From the NCBI RefSeq assembly GCF_001592085.1, contig NZ_BCWD01000008.1:27644-91643 (forward strand): DNA of 64,000 nucleotides, read 5' to 3'. Numbering within the stretch: position 1 is the stretch's first letter; each line of letters begins with the position of its first letter. Positions 55,493-63,566 of the stretch are shown here, piece after piece. Source of the stretch: Levilactobacillus senmaizukei DSM 21775 = NBRC 103853. GTDB lineage: Bacteria; Bacillota; Bacilli; Lactobacillales; Lactobacillaceae. Both the position numbers and the translations under genes were made by a program. Under the pieces are notes generated by a model, which worked only from the letters and a program-made list of their open reading frames with translations, searched no databases and was not told the origin of the DNA.

Positions 55493-56032
55493 ATGACACA
55501 ATCCAATATGGCCCACTGGGTTGCTGGAGGACTTATCATTCTGGCCGTTGTGTTTGGACTGATTGGTTCGTCGACAACCGTCATGGCCGCCAGGAATTCG
55601 GGGGTACGGATCGAGAAAAGCACCACGATTAAGGCTGACAAGCGGGCGCTAAAGGCTGCCACCTTGAACGGTAAGGGGTTGTCGTTAGCCTGGCGGGCGG
55701 TTATTGATCATAAGTTGAAGCTGCTTAAGAACCTCAAAAAAACAATTAGTCGGGAACAAGGCACCGTCTATACGATTCATCAAGCTAAGCAGTTAGTAGG
55801 CAAGATTAATAAGTTAAATAAAAAGTATCGTCACAAATTGAAACAGTTGAAGAAACGTAAAGACCCGGCGGATATTCACTACGCGGTTTACTATGATTCG
55901 GATGGAACCGTGGCTTTCATGAGAGAACACGTGAAGCGAGTGGGCAACCGAACCTATATTCGTGGCATTCAGGAGCATAACGGTGTCTTCCATAAATTTG
56001 GTGGCCACGGCGCGGGCTTCACCGTTGGGTAA
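55493..56032 (+). CDS. exported basic protein of unknown function
   Basis: A 179-residue protein with an N-terminal hydrophobic segment (VAGGLIILAVVFGLIGSS) and a likely signal peptidase site near VMAARN (about residue 33), so it is secreted or membrane-anchored. The mature part is rich in Lys and helical (LLKNLKKTISREQ, KINKLNKKYRHKLKQLKKRK, possible coiled coil), and ends in a folded-looking, Gly/His-rich stretch. AGGAGG lies 6 bases before the ATG. No family recognised. Confidence 0.65.
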   Translation: MTQSNMAHWVAGGLIILAVVFGLIGSSTTVMAARNSGVRIEKSTTIKADKRALKAATLNGKGLSLAWRAVIDHKLKLLKNLKKTISREQGTVYTIHQAKQLVGKINKLNKKYRHKLKQLKKRKDPADIHYAVYYDSDGTVAFMREHVKRVGNRTYIRGIQEHNGVFHKFGGHGAGFTVG

Positions 56033-56220
56033 GCGGGCCACAGAAACTTGGGAATATGCGGTAACTTAAGGCCAGTGTAGCGATCATGATCATCGTTGCT
56101 GGTGGTTTAGATCGTCAAAAATTTGCTGTGATTGAGTAATCGACCAATGCTAGGCCAACGTCCCGTTTTGCGGTAAGATAAAGTTAATGAATCGGAATGG
56201 AAAAAGGGAGTTGGGCAAGC

Positions 56221-56871
56221 ATGTTAACAGACAAACAGATTGTTTGGGCCATTCATCAAATGGAGGACGATATCGGGCCGGTTGGGTCTTCATTAGATGC
56301 CAGGACGCCGTTTCAATTTTTAATTTCCGTTATCCTAAGTGCCCAGGCAACCGACGTTTCCGTCAATAAGGTCACGCCAACTTTATTTACTCGGTACCCC
56401 AATCCTCAAGATCTGATGGTCGCCGAGGTTGGTGACGTTGAAACGATTATTAAGAGCGTCGGTTTATTTCATAACAAGGCCAGGAATATCATCAAGACCG
56501 CGCGAATCGTTCATGAGGATCTTAATGACGTCGTACCAACTGACCGTAAGGGCATTATGGCCTTACCGGGTGCCGGCCGTAAGACAGCCAATGTGGTGTT
56601 GAGTGATGTTTTTGGACAGGCGACCTTTGCCGTGGACACCCACGTCTCAGCGATTTCCAAGCGACTTCACTTTGTGTCCCAGGCGGCCACGCCGTTACAG
56701 GTAGAAACGAAGATCGTGGGTGTACTACCGGCCGCGGAATTACATCAGGCTCATCACACGATGATTGAGTATGGCCGAAAGTATTCCATGAAGTTACCGC
56801 CAGAGAAAGAGGTCTGTCAGCTTATTGTTGACTGTGACCAGTTAAATGAGGAAAATGAGGCGGTATTGTAG
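56221..56871 (+). CDS. nth: endonuclease III lacking part of the iron-sulphur ligand set
   Basis: A 216-residue base-excision DNA glycosylase/AP lyase for oxidised pyrimidines. The helix-hairpin-helix LPGAGRKTANVVL carries catalytic Lys121 and AVDTHV carries Asp139. The C-terminal [4Fe-4S] loop, normally C-x6-C-x2-C-x5-C, has Ser189 and Lys196 at the first two positions and only Cys199 and Cys205 remain, so the cluster is probably not formed. The ATG at 56221 follows AAGGGAG by about 10 bases; the ATG at 56197 lacks a signal. In Bacillus nth lies after dnaD; here it is alone. Confidence 0.88.
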   Translation: MLTDKQIVWAIHQMEDDIGPVGSSLDARTPFQFLISVILSAQATDVSVNKVTPTLFTRYPNPQDLMVAEVGDVETIIKSVGLFHNKARNIIKTARIVHEDLNDVVPTDRKGIMALPGAGRKTANVVLSDVFGQATFAVDTHVSAISKRLHFVSQAATPLQVETKIVGVLPAAELHQAHHTMIEYGRKYSMKLPPEKEVCQLIVDCDQLNEENEAVL

Positions 56872-56915
56872 TCATTGGTCCAATTGAATATTTATTAATA
56901 GTCAATCATTTAAAA

Positions 56916-56960
56916 AGATAGTCAAGCGTTGGTCTAGTACCGATGCTTGACTGTCTTTTT
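56916..56960 (+). terminator. terminator of nth
   Basis: About 12-bp stem (56916-56927 with 56945-56956) with one G-T pair, then TTTTT. Confidence 0.8.
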
Positions 56961-57069
56961 GTCTGCGGGTCATACTCATGGGAAACCTTTGAATCATGCT
57001 TTTTGACGACTTACCTAGCTTGATTAACCACTTATCGAAATCTCCGAGACGGTATGACTGATCAAGGCG

Positions 57070-57088
57070 TATGCTCCAAGCATAGGAG
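57070..57088 (+). promoter_or_regulatory. palindrome and anti-Shine-Dalgarno before the ABC operon
   Basis: TATGCT (57070-57075) and AGCATA (57079-57084) form a perfect palindrome with a 3-base centre; CTCC in it (57074-57077) can also pair with the GGAG (57085-57088) that serves the ABC gene. Confidence 0.45.
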
Positions 57089-57097
57089 ATGAGGGGA

Positions 57098-57958
57098 ATG
57101 TTATTAGAAGCGAAAAACTTAACGAAGACTTTTGGCGATCAGGTCGCTGTGGACGGTGTGAATTTACAGATTAAGCAGGGCAGTTTTACGGCTTTGTTAG
57201 GGCCTAACGGCGCGGGTAAGTCGACCACAATGTCGATGTTAATCGGGCTGAGCATCCCCACGGCCGGAGAAGTGACGTATGACCGAAAGCCCAGACTGGG
57301 CGTTGTTTTCCAGGGGAGTGTGCTAGACGAAATGCTCACGGTGAAAGAAAACTTAGACATTCGGGCCGGCCAATATCGCCGGGTGCCGACCGATCGGGTA
57401 TCCGTCTTAAGCAAGCAACTTGGGTTGACGAGCTTCATGTCACAACGCTATGGCACCCTTTCCGGCGGGCAGAAGCGGCGGGTCGATATCGCGCGAGCCT
57501 TAATAAATAATCCGGATATCCTTTTCTTGGATGAGCCGACGACCGGTCTGGACATTCAAACGCGATTGGCCATCTGGACACTGATCCAACGGCTACAGCG
57601 GGAGCATCATCTGACGGTTATTCTAACGACTCATTACTTAGATGAGGCGGATTCCGCCGACAATGTGATTGTGATTGATCATGGTAAGGTGCTGGCATGG
57701 GGGACGGCGGCGGAAATCAAGCGCCGGTACGCCGGTAACTTGTTGACGTTGGCCGCGGCAAGTCCTAGGCAACTTGCCGCTCGAATTGATCAACAGCCGA
57801 TGCGAATGACCGACGATCGGCTGGTCTATGACCTGGCAACGGCACAAGCAGCCATGGACATTTTAGTCACGAACCATGATTTAATTGAGAATTTTGAATT
57901 TCGACCCGGTAGTATGAATGATGCTTTCTTGGCATTGACGGGAAGGGAGATGCGTTAG
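57098..57958 (+). CDS. ABC transporter ATP-binding protein
   Basis: A 286-residue ABC ATPase: Walker A GPNGAGKST, Q-loop VFQGSVLD, signature LSGGQKRRVDIARAL, Walker B ILFLDEPTTGLD, and the switch His in LTTHYLDEAD. The tail of about 70 residues is typical of DrrA/CcmA-like export ATPases. The ATG at 57098 has AGGAG 9 bases upstream; the ATG at 57089 touches that site. First gene of a four-gene unit with the permease, a LytTR protein and a DUF3021 protein. Confidence 0.9.
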   Translation: MLLEAKNLTKTFGDQVAVDGVNLQIKQGSFTALLGPNGAGKSTTMSMLIGLSIPTAGEVTYDRKPRLGVVFQGSVLDEMLTVKENLDIRAGQYRRVPTDRVSVLSKQLGLTSFMSQRYGTLSGGQKRRVDIARALINNPDILFLDEPTTGLDIQTRLAIWTLIQRLQREHHLTVILTTHYLDEADSADNVIVIDHGKVLAWGTAAEIKRRYAGNLLTLAAASPRQLAARIDQQPMRMTDDRLVYDLATAQAAMDILVTNHDLIENFEFRPGSMNDAFLALTGREMR

Positions 57959-57959
57959 G

Positions 57960-58835
57960 ATGATGGCCATGATCAAACGAAACTTACTCCTGTATTTTCG
58001 GAATCGTAGCGGTGTGTTCTTCTCACTGTTAGGGGCCCTCATTTCCTTTGTGCTTTATTTGGTCTTCTTGAAGAAAAGTATGTTGGCGAGCTGGTTGCAA
58101 GTCCCCGATGCCAAGGTGTTACTCGATAACTGGTTAATTGGCGGGACCCTGGCCATTACCGGAATTACCACGACATTGACGAATCTAAGTCAATTAGTGA
58201 TTGATCAAGAAAAACAGGTGACGGCCGACCTGGAACTGACCGATGCCGGTCCACTACGCTTATTTACCAGTTATTTGGTCAGTGCCACCATTATTGGTAT
58301 ATCGATGCAGATCGTGATGCTGGGGATCATGTGGGGCGGTTTTTATTTAACAGATGGCCTAACCCTGACACTGGGAAGCTTCGTGAACGTGGTGGGACTG
58401 ATCGTGATGAGCTCGATCCTAGCGACCGCGGTGAATGCCGTCATCATTCGTGGCATTCACTCCGAAGATAGTCTAGGTAAGCTCGGCACCATCGTTGGCA
58501 CGGCATCAGGCTTTCTGGTAGGTACCTACATTCCGGTTGGTACCATGCCCAGTCTGGCACAGAACCTGGTAAAGTTTATCCCGGGGAGCTACGTTGCGGC
58601 TTTGTACCGTCAATTCCTCATGGACGGCAAACTAACGACTGCCTTTTCCGGTCAGACAACAGCAAGACGACACTTTGAAAAATTAATGGGAATTCGACTT
58701 AACTGGTCAACCTTGTTGACCCAGCGGGCTACTTACCAGATAATGGGACTAATCTTTGTTATCGCAGTGGTGTTGGCGTTCATGCCAAAGTGGTGGCAGG
58801 TGCGACGCCAACGTCGACAGATCCACGAACGGTAA
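57960..58835 (+). CDS. ABC-2 type permease
   Basis: A 291-residue membrane component with about six helices (RNRSGVFFSLLGALISFVLYL first, a last helix near the C-terminus, and a cytoplasmic basic tail RRQRRQIHER). One base separates it from the ATPase gene. Together they should form an exporter; the substrate is unknown, with drug-, peptide- or lipid-type exporters of the DrrAB/YhaP kind as possibilities. Confidence 0.85.
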   Translation: MMAMIKRNLLLYFRNRSGVFFSLLGALISFVLYLVFLKKSMLASWLQVPDAKVLLDNWLIGGTLAITGITTTLTNLSQLVIDQEKQVTADLELTDAGPLRLFTSYLVSATIIGISMQIVMLGIMWGGFYLTDGLTLTLGSFVNVVGLIVMSSILATAVNAVIIRGIHSEDSLGKLGTIVGTASGFLVGTYIPVGTMPSLAQNLVKFIPGSYVAALYRQFLMDGKLTTAFSGQTTARRHFEKLMGIRLNWSTLLTQRATYQIMGLIFVIAVVLAFMPKWWQVRRQRRQIHER

Positions 58836-58856
58836 GCGAAAATTGGGGGGATTTTT

Positions 58857-59312
58857 GTGCGGGTCGAATTTGAACAAAACTTGGCGATTGAGGCGACCGA
58901 TCCATTAGTGGTCGTTCAAGCAGCGGCAAAGGGTCTGGTAGTGGCCGACGTGATGGCCTACCTGGCGGATTATCAGGCGGTCTATGCAGGGATTATTCCG
59001 GTGAAGACGCCCGATCGTTTGGTGATGGTTAAAACGGCGGCCATTATTCTGGCCGATATCCAGCAGGACACGCTGTTGCTCTATACCACGAATGGAACGA
59101 TTACGACTCATGAAACCTTGCGGCATCTAGTTCAGCGGCTTGGCGACCAGGCTTTCGTTCAGGTCTCCAAGCATGGCGTGTTAAACCTAGATCATTTGGA
59201 ATCTCTAGAGGATAGTTTCTCTGGTAATATGACGGCCATCCTAACCGACCACGTGAAGACCGCCGTGAGCCGGAAGTACGTTAAGCAACTGATGCGTCAG
59301 CTGGGATTATAG
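58857..59312 (+). CDS. LytTR-domain transcriptional regulator
   Basis: A 151-residue protein without a receiver domain; the C-terminal half (about 45-150) is a LytTR DNA-binding domain (DTLLLYTTNGTITTHETLRHL, FVQVSKHGVLNLDHLESL, SRKYVKQLMRQLGL). The start is GTG with GGGG upstream. It is followed by a DUF3021 membrane protein, the usual partner that restrains such regulators, and preceded by the transporter, so autoregulation of the whole unit is likely. Confidence 0.85.
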   Translation: MRVEFEQNLAIEATDPLVVVQAAAKGLVVADVMAYLADYQAVYAGIIPVKTPDRLVMVKTAAIILADIQQDTLLLYTTNGTITTHETLRHLVQRLGDQAFVQVSKHGVLNLDHLESLEDSFSGNMTAILTDHVKTAVSRKYVKQLMRQLGL

Positions 59313-59323
59313 GAGGGGTGAGA

Positions 59324-59719
59324 ATGAATAAGATGTTCATTTACGGTATTCGTGGTATGGGATACGGTGCTGTGACCTTTTTTCTCCTGATTGCGGTGCA
59401 TGTTGCGCCAGCCGCGGTGTCGACTAAAAATGTTCTGAGTCTACTTCTGGTGAGTGCGGCCATTGGCCTCCTCAGCATGATCTTCGACGATGGTCATCAA
59501 GAGGTGGCGTGGCCGTTAGCATATGGCATTCACCTGATTGGCACGTCAATCCTGATGTTGACCTTAATGGTCTACAATCATTGGTCGCTGGGACCGGTGG
59601 CACTTGCGAGTTTTCTTTTCATTTACGTGATTATTTGGGCCGTTGTGATGTTAAACCAGCATTTCCGGGTGACACAAATCAATCGGGCCATCAAGCAGCG
59701 CACACGGAAAAAATCCTGA
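59324..59719 (+). CDS. DUF3021 family membrane protein
   Basis: A 131-residue protein with four membrane helices and a basic cytoplasmic tail (AIKQRTRKKS), of the DUF3021 family found beside LytTR regulators. AGGAGG precedes the ATG at 59324. By analogy with LytTR regulatory systems it probably holds the regulator inactive at the membrane until a signal comes; this is inference from gene order. Confidence 0.8.
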   Translation: MNKMFIYGIRGMGYGAVTFFLLIAVHVAPAAVSTKNVLSLLLVSAAIGLLSMIFDDGHQEVAWPLAYGIHLIGTSILMLTLMVYNHWSLGPVALASFLFIYVIIWAVVMLNQHFRVTQINRAIKQRTRKKS

Positions 59720-59771
59720 CCCTTGAGCAGTGGGGTTTGCGAAATAAACTAATTCTAGTAGGATGAGTGAT

Positions 59772-60059
59772 ATGACAAAACAAGAAGTGACAACCAAAGA
59801 CAATATTGCCGTGTTCAAGGCCCTCGCTGATCCAATTCGTCTTGAAATTGTTCGTTACTTAAACCGACTTGACCATGAGGTAGCTTGTGGTGAGATCGGT
59901 CAGGCGATGCAGATCAGTAAGACTTCGGGGTCCTATCACTTTAAAATTTTGCAGGAGGCCGGGTTAATTACCGCTCATAAGGTGGCACGCGAAAAATATG
60001 TGACCTTAGACCGCTCGACCTTTGACCACTATTTAACGCATTTCTGGCAAAACTTATAA
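59772..60059 (+). CDS. ArsR family transcriptional regulator
   Basis: A 95-residue winged-helix repressor: FKALADPIRLEIVRYL at the start, recognition helix QISKTSGSYHFKILQEAGL, wing KVAREKYVTLD. The cysteine in VACGEIG is the only Cys, so no classic metal site is evident. I prefer the ATG at 59772, as AGTAGG is 9 bases before it. It follows the LytTR unit by about 50 bases with no terminator between. Confidence 0.85.
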   Translation: MTKQEVTTKDNIAVFKALADPIRLEIVRYLNRLDHEVACGEIGQAMQISKTSGSYHFKILQEAGLITAHKVAREKYVTLDRSTFDHYLTHFWQNL

Positions 60060-60222
60060 CGAACTAGACCAATCGGGAGAAGCCGCTACCAGGCAATGTC
60101 ATTAAGTTAAGCTATTGACAAACTAGATTCCATGTACAGAATACCTATGCTAAAAATAATGTTTTACTGTTAATCGATAACTATAATAAGCACTAGAAAG
60201 AAATCGAATAATTTGTCGACTA

Positions 60223-60266
60223 CACAAAAAGCCTCTCACTATTACATATAGCTGAGGCTTTTTGTG
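60223..60266. terminator. bidirectional terminator at the edge of the AT-rich region
   Basis: A perfect 13-bp stem (60223-60235 with 60254-60266) flanked by A and T runs, 90 bases beyond the end of the reductase gene on the minus strand. The ~160 bases to its left hold no gene. Confidence 0.85.
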
Positions 60267-60355
60267 CTGAAAGTTCATTTATATCACGCGGTTATTAGAA
60301 TGATCAACTATAACAATACGGAGATATCAATTAGCTTTCAACTTGATATTTAGTT

Positions 60356-60922
60356 TTAGTGAATGCTCTTTCCAAGTTGATATGCTTCTTCTTGATGCTT
60401 CTTAAGCTTGGCACCATTTAAAGCGTCACTAGCGAGTACGTCACTAATTCGATCCCAGCGCATATAATTAAGTAATTGATCAAAGTAGGCTTTTAGAGAC
60501 CGAAAGGCACTTTCCTGACCATAGCCAGAAATTAGAGTAATTGCCTGATGATTACCATGACTAGAATCTTTATAACCGTTATTACCATGTAGGTCGTGAT
60601 TATAGGCATAAAAACGATCAATTACAGCTTTGAGAGCAGCATTGATCCCGTAATAGTACAGAGATGATACTAAAACAACTACGTCTGCTTCAATAAGCTT
60701 GGGCATTACCTCTTTAGTAATAATATCGTCTGGTTCCAGAGCCTCTTCCGTTCCAGGCGTTTCCTGTAATTGAAGAAGTGAGAATTCACTAGTACGGCGA
60801 CCTGCATCAAAACGGTATAATTCATTACCAGCTTCACGAGCACCTTTTTCGAAGGAATCGGCTAAGCTTTCTGAGGTACCTGGATGATGGGGACTACCCG
60901 TTAAAATTACTATTTTTTTCAA
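60356..60922 (-). CDS. flavodoxin-fold NAD(P)H:FMN reductase
   Basis: A 188-residue protein of the NADPH-dependent FMN reductase/flavodoxin family: phosphate loop ILTGSPHHPGTSESLA, then VVLVSSLYYYGINAALKAVIDR for the flavin ring contact, and TLISGYGQE. The start is TTG at 60922 with GGAGG 8 bases upstream. Last gene of a three-gene minus-strand unit (SDR, alcohol dehydrogenase, this), 16 bases after the previous stop. AT-rich like its neighbours. Confidence 0.85.
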   Translation of the reverse strand: MKKIVILTGSPHHPGTSESLADSFEKGAREAGNELYRFDAGRRTSEFSLLQLQETPGTEEALEPDDIITKEVMPKLIEADVVVLVSSLYYYGINAALKAVIDRFYAYNHDLHGNNGYKDSSHGNHQAITLISGYGQESAFRSLKAYFDQLLNYMRWDRISDVLASDALNGAKLKKHQEEAYQLGKSIH

Positions 60923-60938
60923 AATAACACCCTCCAAA

Positions 60939-61976
60939 TTACATCTTAATATATGCCTTTACTACTTTACGCTCATCCATATCATGGTAAGCTGTGTTAA
61001 TTTCAGCTAAGTTGTATGTCTTTGTGAAAACCTTTCCAGGATTGATCTTACCATCAAGCACAGCCTTTAATAAGACCCTTTTATCGTAAGTTGTGACCGA
61101 AACTGGTCCACCAGCAAGAATAGTGTTTTTGAAAAATGGCGCTGTCATATCCATCTTAGGCGTATGTGGAACGCCAACTCGGCCAATGATGGCACCTGGC
61201 CGGCCGACTTGCATAGCTGTTTTAATTGATTGATCAGTCCCAACGCACTCAAGGACTGCATCGGCACCACTGCCGTTAGTTAATGACATAATTTGCTCAA
61301 CAGCATACTCTCCTCGATCAGAGACGTTATCTGTTGCACCAAATTCTCTTACCAGTGCTTGTCGGTCTGCGTGACGACTAGTAGAAATAATTCTCTTGGC
61401 ACCCCGTAATTTAGCGGCAATTATAGCGCAAAGACCGACGGCACCATCACCCATGACAACGACTGTATCTCCAGCAGAAACATTAGCAACCCGTGCTGCA
61501 TGGTAGCCCGTTGCCATAACGTCAGATAAAGCTAATAAAGATTTGAGCATTCCCTCGCTATAATCACTTGGTTGTCCTGGTACCTTTACCAAAGCCCATT
61601 GGCCATGTTGATAACGAATATATTCACTTTGGTAATCAACACTAAAGTTATCCGTATGGTTTTGACAAGAGCCATCAAACCCGGCAAGGCAAGCCGCACA
61701 ATGGCCACAGCCATGTGCACAAGGGGCAATTACAAAATCACCTGGCTTAACAGTCGTGATCTCTTCACCGACCTCTTCAACGATCCCAATTGCTTCGTGA
61801 CCATTATTTTCAGAATGATCTTCCTTCTGGTCTAAGCCACGAAAAGACCAGAGGTCAGAGCCACAGACACAAGTTCGAACAACTTTAATAATTACGTCAT
61901 CTGGTTGTTTTACTTGTGGCTTTGGGGTATCAATTACTTTGATTTCACCAACTTTAGCAAATTGTGCTTTCTTCAT
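60939..61976 (-). CDS. zinc-dependent medium-chain alcohol dehydrogenase
   Basis: A 345-residue MDR-family dehydrogenase. Catalytic zinc ligands Cys38 (CVCGSD) and His60-Glu61 (GHEAIG); structural zinc cysteines in CAHGCGHCAACLAG and a later Cys; NAD(P) loop GDGAVGLCAI. Ends in the C-terminal helix DERKVVKAYIKM. Relatives in lactobacilli are annotated as threonine dehydrogenase-like or alcohol dehydrogenases; substrate open. Second gene of the MerR-controlled unit. Confidence 0.9.
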   Translation of the reverse strand: MKKAQFAKVGEIKVIDTPKPQVKQPDDVIIKVVRTCVCGSDLWSFRGLDQKEDHSENNGHEAIGIVEEVGEEITTVKPGDFVIAPCAHGCGHCAACLAGFDGSCQNHTDNFSVDYQSEYIRYQHGQWALVKVPGQPSDYSEGMLKSLLALSDVMATGYHAARVANVSAGDTVVVMGDGAVGLCAIIAAKLRGAKRIISTSRHADRQALVREFGATDNVSDRGEYAVEQIMSLTNGSGADAVLECVGTDQSIKTAMQVGRPGAIIGRVGVPHTPKMDMTAPFFKNTILAGGPVSVTTYDKRVLLKAVLDGKINPGKVFTKTYNLAEINTAYHDMDERKVVKAYIKM

Positions 61977-62029
61977 AATGAGTAGCCTTCTTCCGAATTT
62001 TATTTTTCTCTAAATAAATGTAGATCAGC

Positions 62030-62872
62030 TTAATTATCAAAAGTCATATCAGTAGAAAGTTTACGGTATTTTTCAATAGTTTCATGCAACTTGGCCATTT
62101 TTTCTTCAACTGCCTTAATAGTGTCTTCACCAGCTAAAAAGTGAAGAGGTGGGTTATCTGAATGAGCTAGCTGGATCAAAGCATTAGCTAGTTTTTCAGG
62201 ATTACCCGGTTGGTGGCCATTTTGACTAGCAAAAAATCTCTGATATTCTTTGCTTTTTTCTGCATAATCAGCAATTGCTAAGTTACCAAATTTAGTAGAA
62301 TTTTTAGTTAGAAATTCTGACCGGAAAAAGCCAGGCTCAACGAGTGTAACTTTAATATTGAATGGGGCCATCTCTGGTTCAAGTGCCTCCATCCAACCTT
62401 CAAGGGCAAATTTGGAAGCTGAGTAAGCAGCGTTATATTCAAAGCCAACTAGTCCAGCACTAGATGAAAGTGTAATAATATGACCAGACTTTTGCTGACG
62501 CATAATTGGCAAGACATGGCGGGTTAAACTCATTGTTCCAAAGACATTAGTTTCAAATTGAGCACGAATCTGTTCAGGACTAATCTCTTCGAAATAACCA
62601 CTGTAGAAATTACCAGCGCTGTTAAGAAGAATATCAATCCGACCGAATTGAGCCATAATTTTATCAAGAGCTTGAGTAATTGACTCTTGATTGGTAATAT
62701 CAAGTTCTACTTTTAACAGGTTCGAATTATCTGGTAAGATTTTATCTAATTTACTAAGATCACGAGCGGTGGCAATAACTCGGTCACCATGATTCAAAAT
62801 AGAATTAGCAAAGATATTTCCCATTCCTCGACTAGCACCAGTGATTAACCATACTTTTGATTCTGTAGACAT
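62030..62872 (-). CDS. short-chain dehydrogenase/reductase
   Basis: A 280-residue classical SDR: cofactor motif TGASRGMGNIF, NSAGNFYSGY (NNAG-like), catalytic Ser in LSSSAGLVG, Tyr and Lys in YSASKFAL. The absence of an acidic residue at the end of the second strand (ATARDLSKL) suggests NADPH preference. First gene of the unit, just downstream of a 19-bp-spacer promoter with a MerR-type palindrome; AAAAAAACTCCTTCC on the plus strand gives GGAAGGAG before its start. Confidence 0.9.
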   Translation of the reverse strand: MSTESKVWLITGASRGMGNIFANSILNHGDRVIATARDLSKLDKILPDNSNLLKVELDITNQESITQALDKIMAQFGRIDILLNSAGNFYSGYFEEISPEQIRAQFETNVFGTMSLTRHVLPIMRQQKSGHIITLSSSAGLVGFEYNAAYSASKFALEGWMEALEPEMAPFNIKVTLVEPGFFRSEFLTKNSTKFGNLAIADYAEKSKEYQRFFASQNGHQPGNPEKLANALIQLAHSDNPPLHFLAGEDTIKAVEEKMAKLHETIEKYRKLSTDMTFDN

Positions 62873-62910
62873 AAAAAAACTCCTTCCTTTTCATCAATAG
62901 GCTTACTTTA

Positions 62911-62947
62911 TTGACTAAGATACACCTTAAGGTTAACCTTAAGGCAA
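62911..62947 (-). promoter_or_regulatory. MerR-type promoter of the SDR operon
   Basis: On the minus strand TTGCCT (62942-62947) and TATCTT (62917-62922) are separated by 19 bases, longer than normal, and the spacer is covered by a perfect 20-bp palindrome (62925-62944) made of two CCTTAAGG blocks around TTAA. This is the hallmark of promoters activated by MerR-family regulators; merR lies divergently 34 bases beyond. Confidence 0.85.
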
Positions 62948-62977
62948 GCATTAATTACAAAAAATTAGGAGAATAGT

Positions 62978-63361
62978 ATGTATACAGTAAAAGAAATTGC
63001 TCAAAAATTTGATCTAACGCCTTACACAGTTCGTTACTATACAGACCTGGGGCTAGTACCAACAGTCAAACGTGATAATAACAATACACGATTATTTGGT
63101 GAAGATAGTTTTGAATGGTTTATTACGATTTTGCACTTAAAAAAATGTGGAATGCGGATTAGTGATATTAAGAAGTATGTGGATTTATGTGAGCAGGGGA
63201 ATTCAACGTTGCAAGCTCGGTACGATTATCTTTTAAAATATAAGAAATTTGCATATCACCAATTAATTGATGCACAAGAGCAAGCCAAGTTTATGGCTGA
63301 TAAAATAGCAACTTATCAAAAATGGATAAAAGAAGACTCAAAAAAGAATCACTTATGCTAG
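62978..63361 (+). CDS. MerR family transcriptional regulator
   Basis: A 127-residue regulator: N-terminal winged helix YTVKEIAQKFDLTPYTVRYY, wing NNTRLFGEDSFEWF, then a long dimerisation helix (about 80-118). It lacks a cysteine-based metal loop. It is divergent from the SDR operon and should bind the palindrome in the shared promoter. In lactobacilli such MerR/SDR/ADH sets respond to carbonyl or other electrophile stress; this is inference. AGGAG lies 6 bases before the ATG. Confidence 0.9.
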   Translation: MYTVKEIAQKFDLTPYTVRYYTDLGLVPTVKRDNNNTRLFGEDSFEWFITILHLKKCGMRISDIKKYVDLCEQGNSTLQARYDYLLKYKKFAYHQLIDAQEQAKFMADKIATYQKWIKEDSKKNHLC

Positions 63362-63400
63362 AGATAATTTTTGATCTGAAAATAAAATTTATAAAATAAG

Positions 63401-63433
63401 ACACTTACTTATTGATTAGTAAATGTTTTTTTG
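63401..63433 (+). terminator. terminator of merR
   Basis: A 9-bp stem with one mismatch (63401-63409 with 63418-63426) and seven T residues. Confidence 0.7.
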
Positions 63434-63566
63434 TGAATTATGAGTATATAAATTTTTACCATTTTACTGATTATTTAAATTAGCTTGTAATTATCTTATA
63501 GTGAAACGCAGTTAGTTTTCTGTCATTTACCAACTAGTTAAGGATAAAATTAAAGAGAGAATCGTA

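Noticed and set aside
60115..60143. Perfect TTGACA -35 box in the arsR-reductase gap
   Set aside because: No acceptable -10 at any spacing from 16 to 19 bases and no gene downstream on that strand before the terminator.
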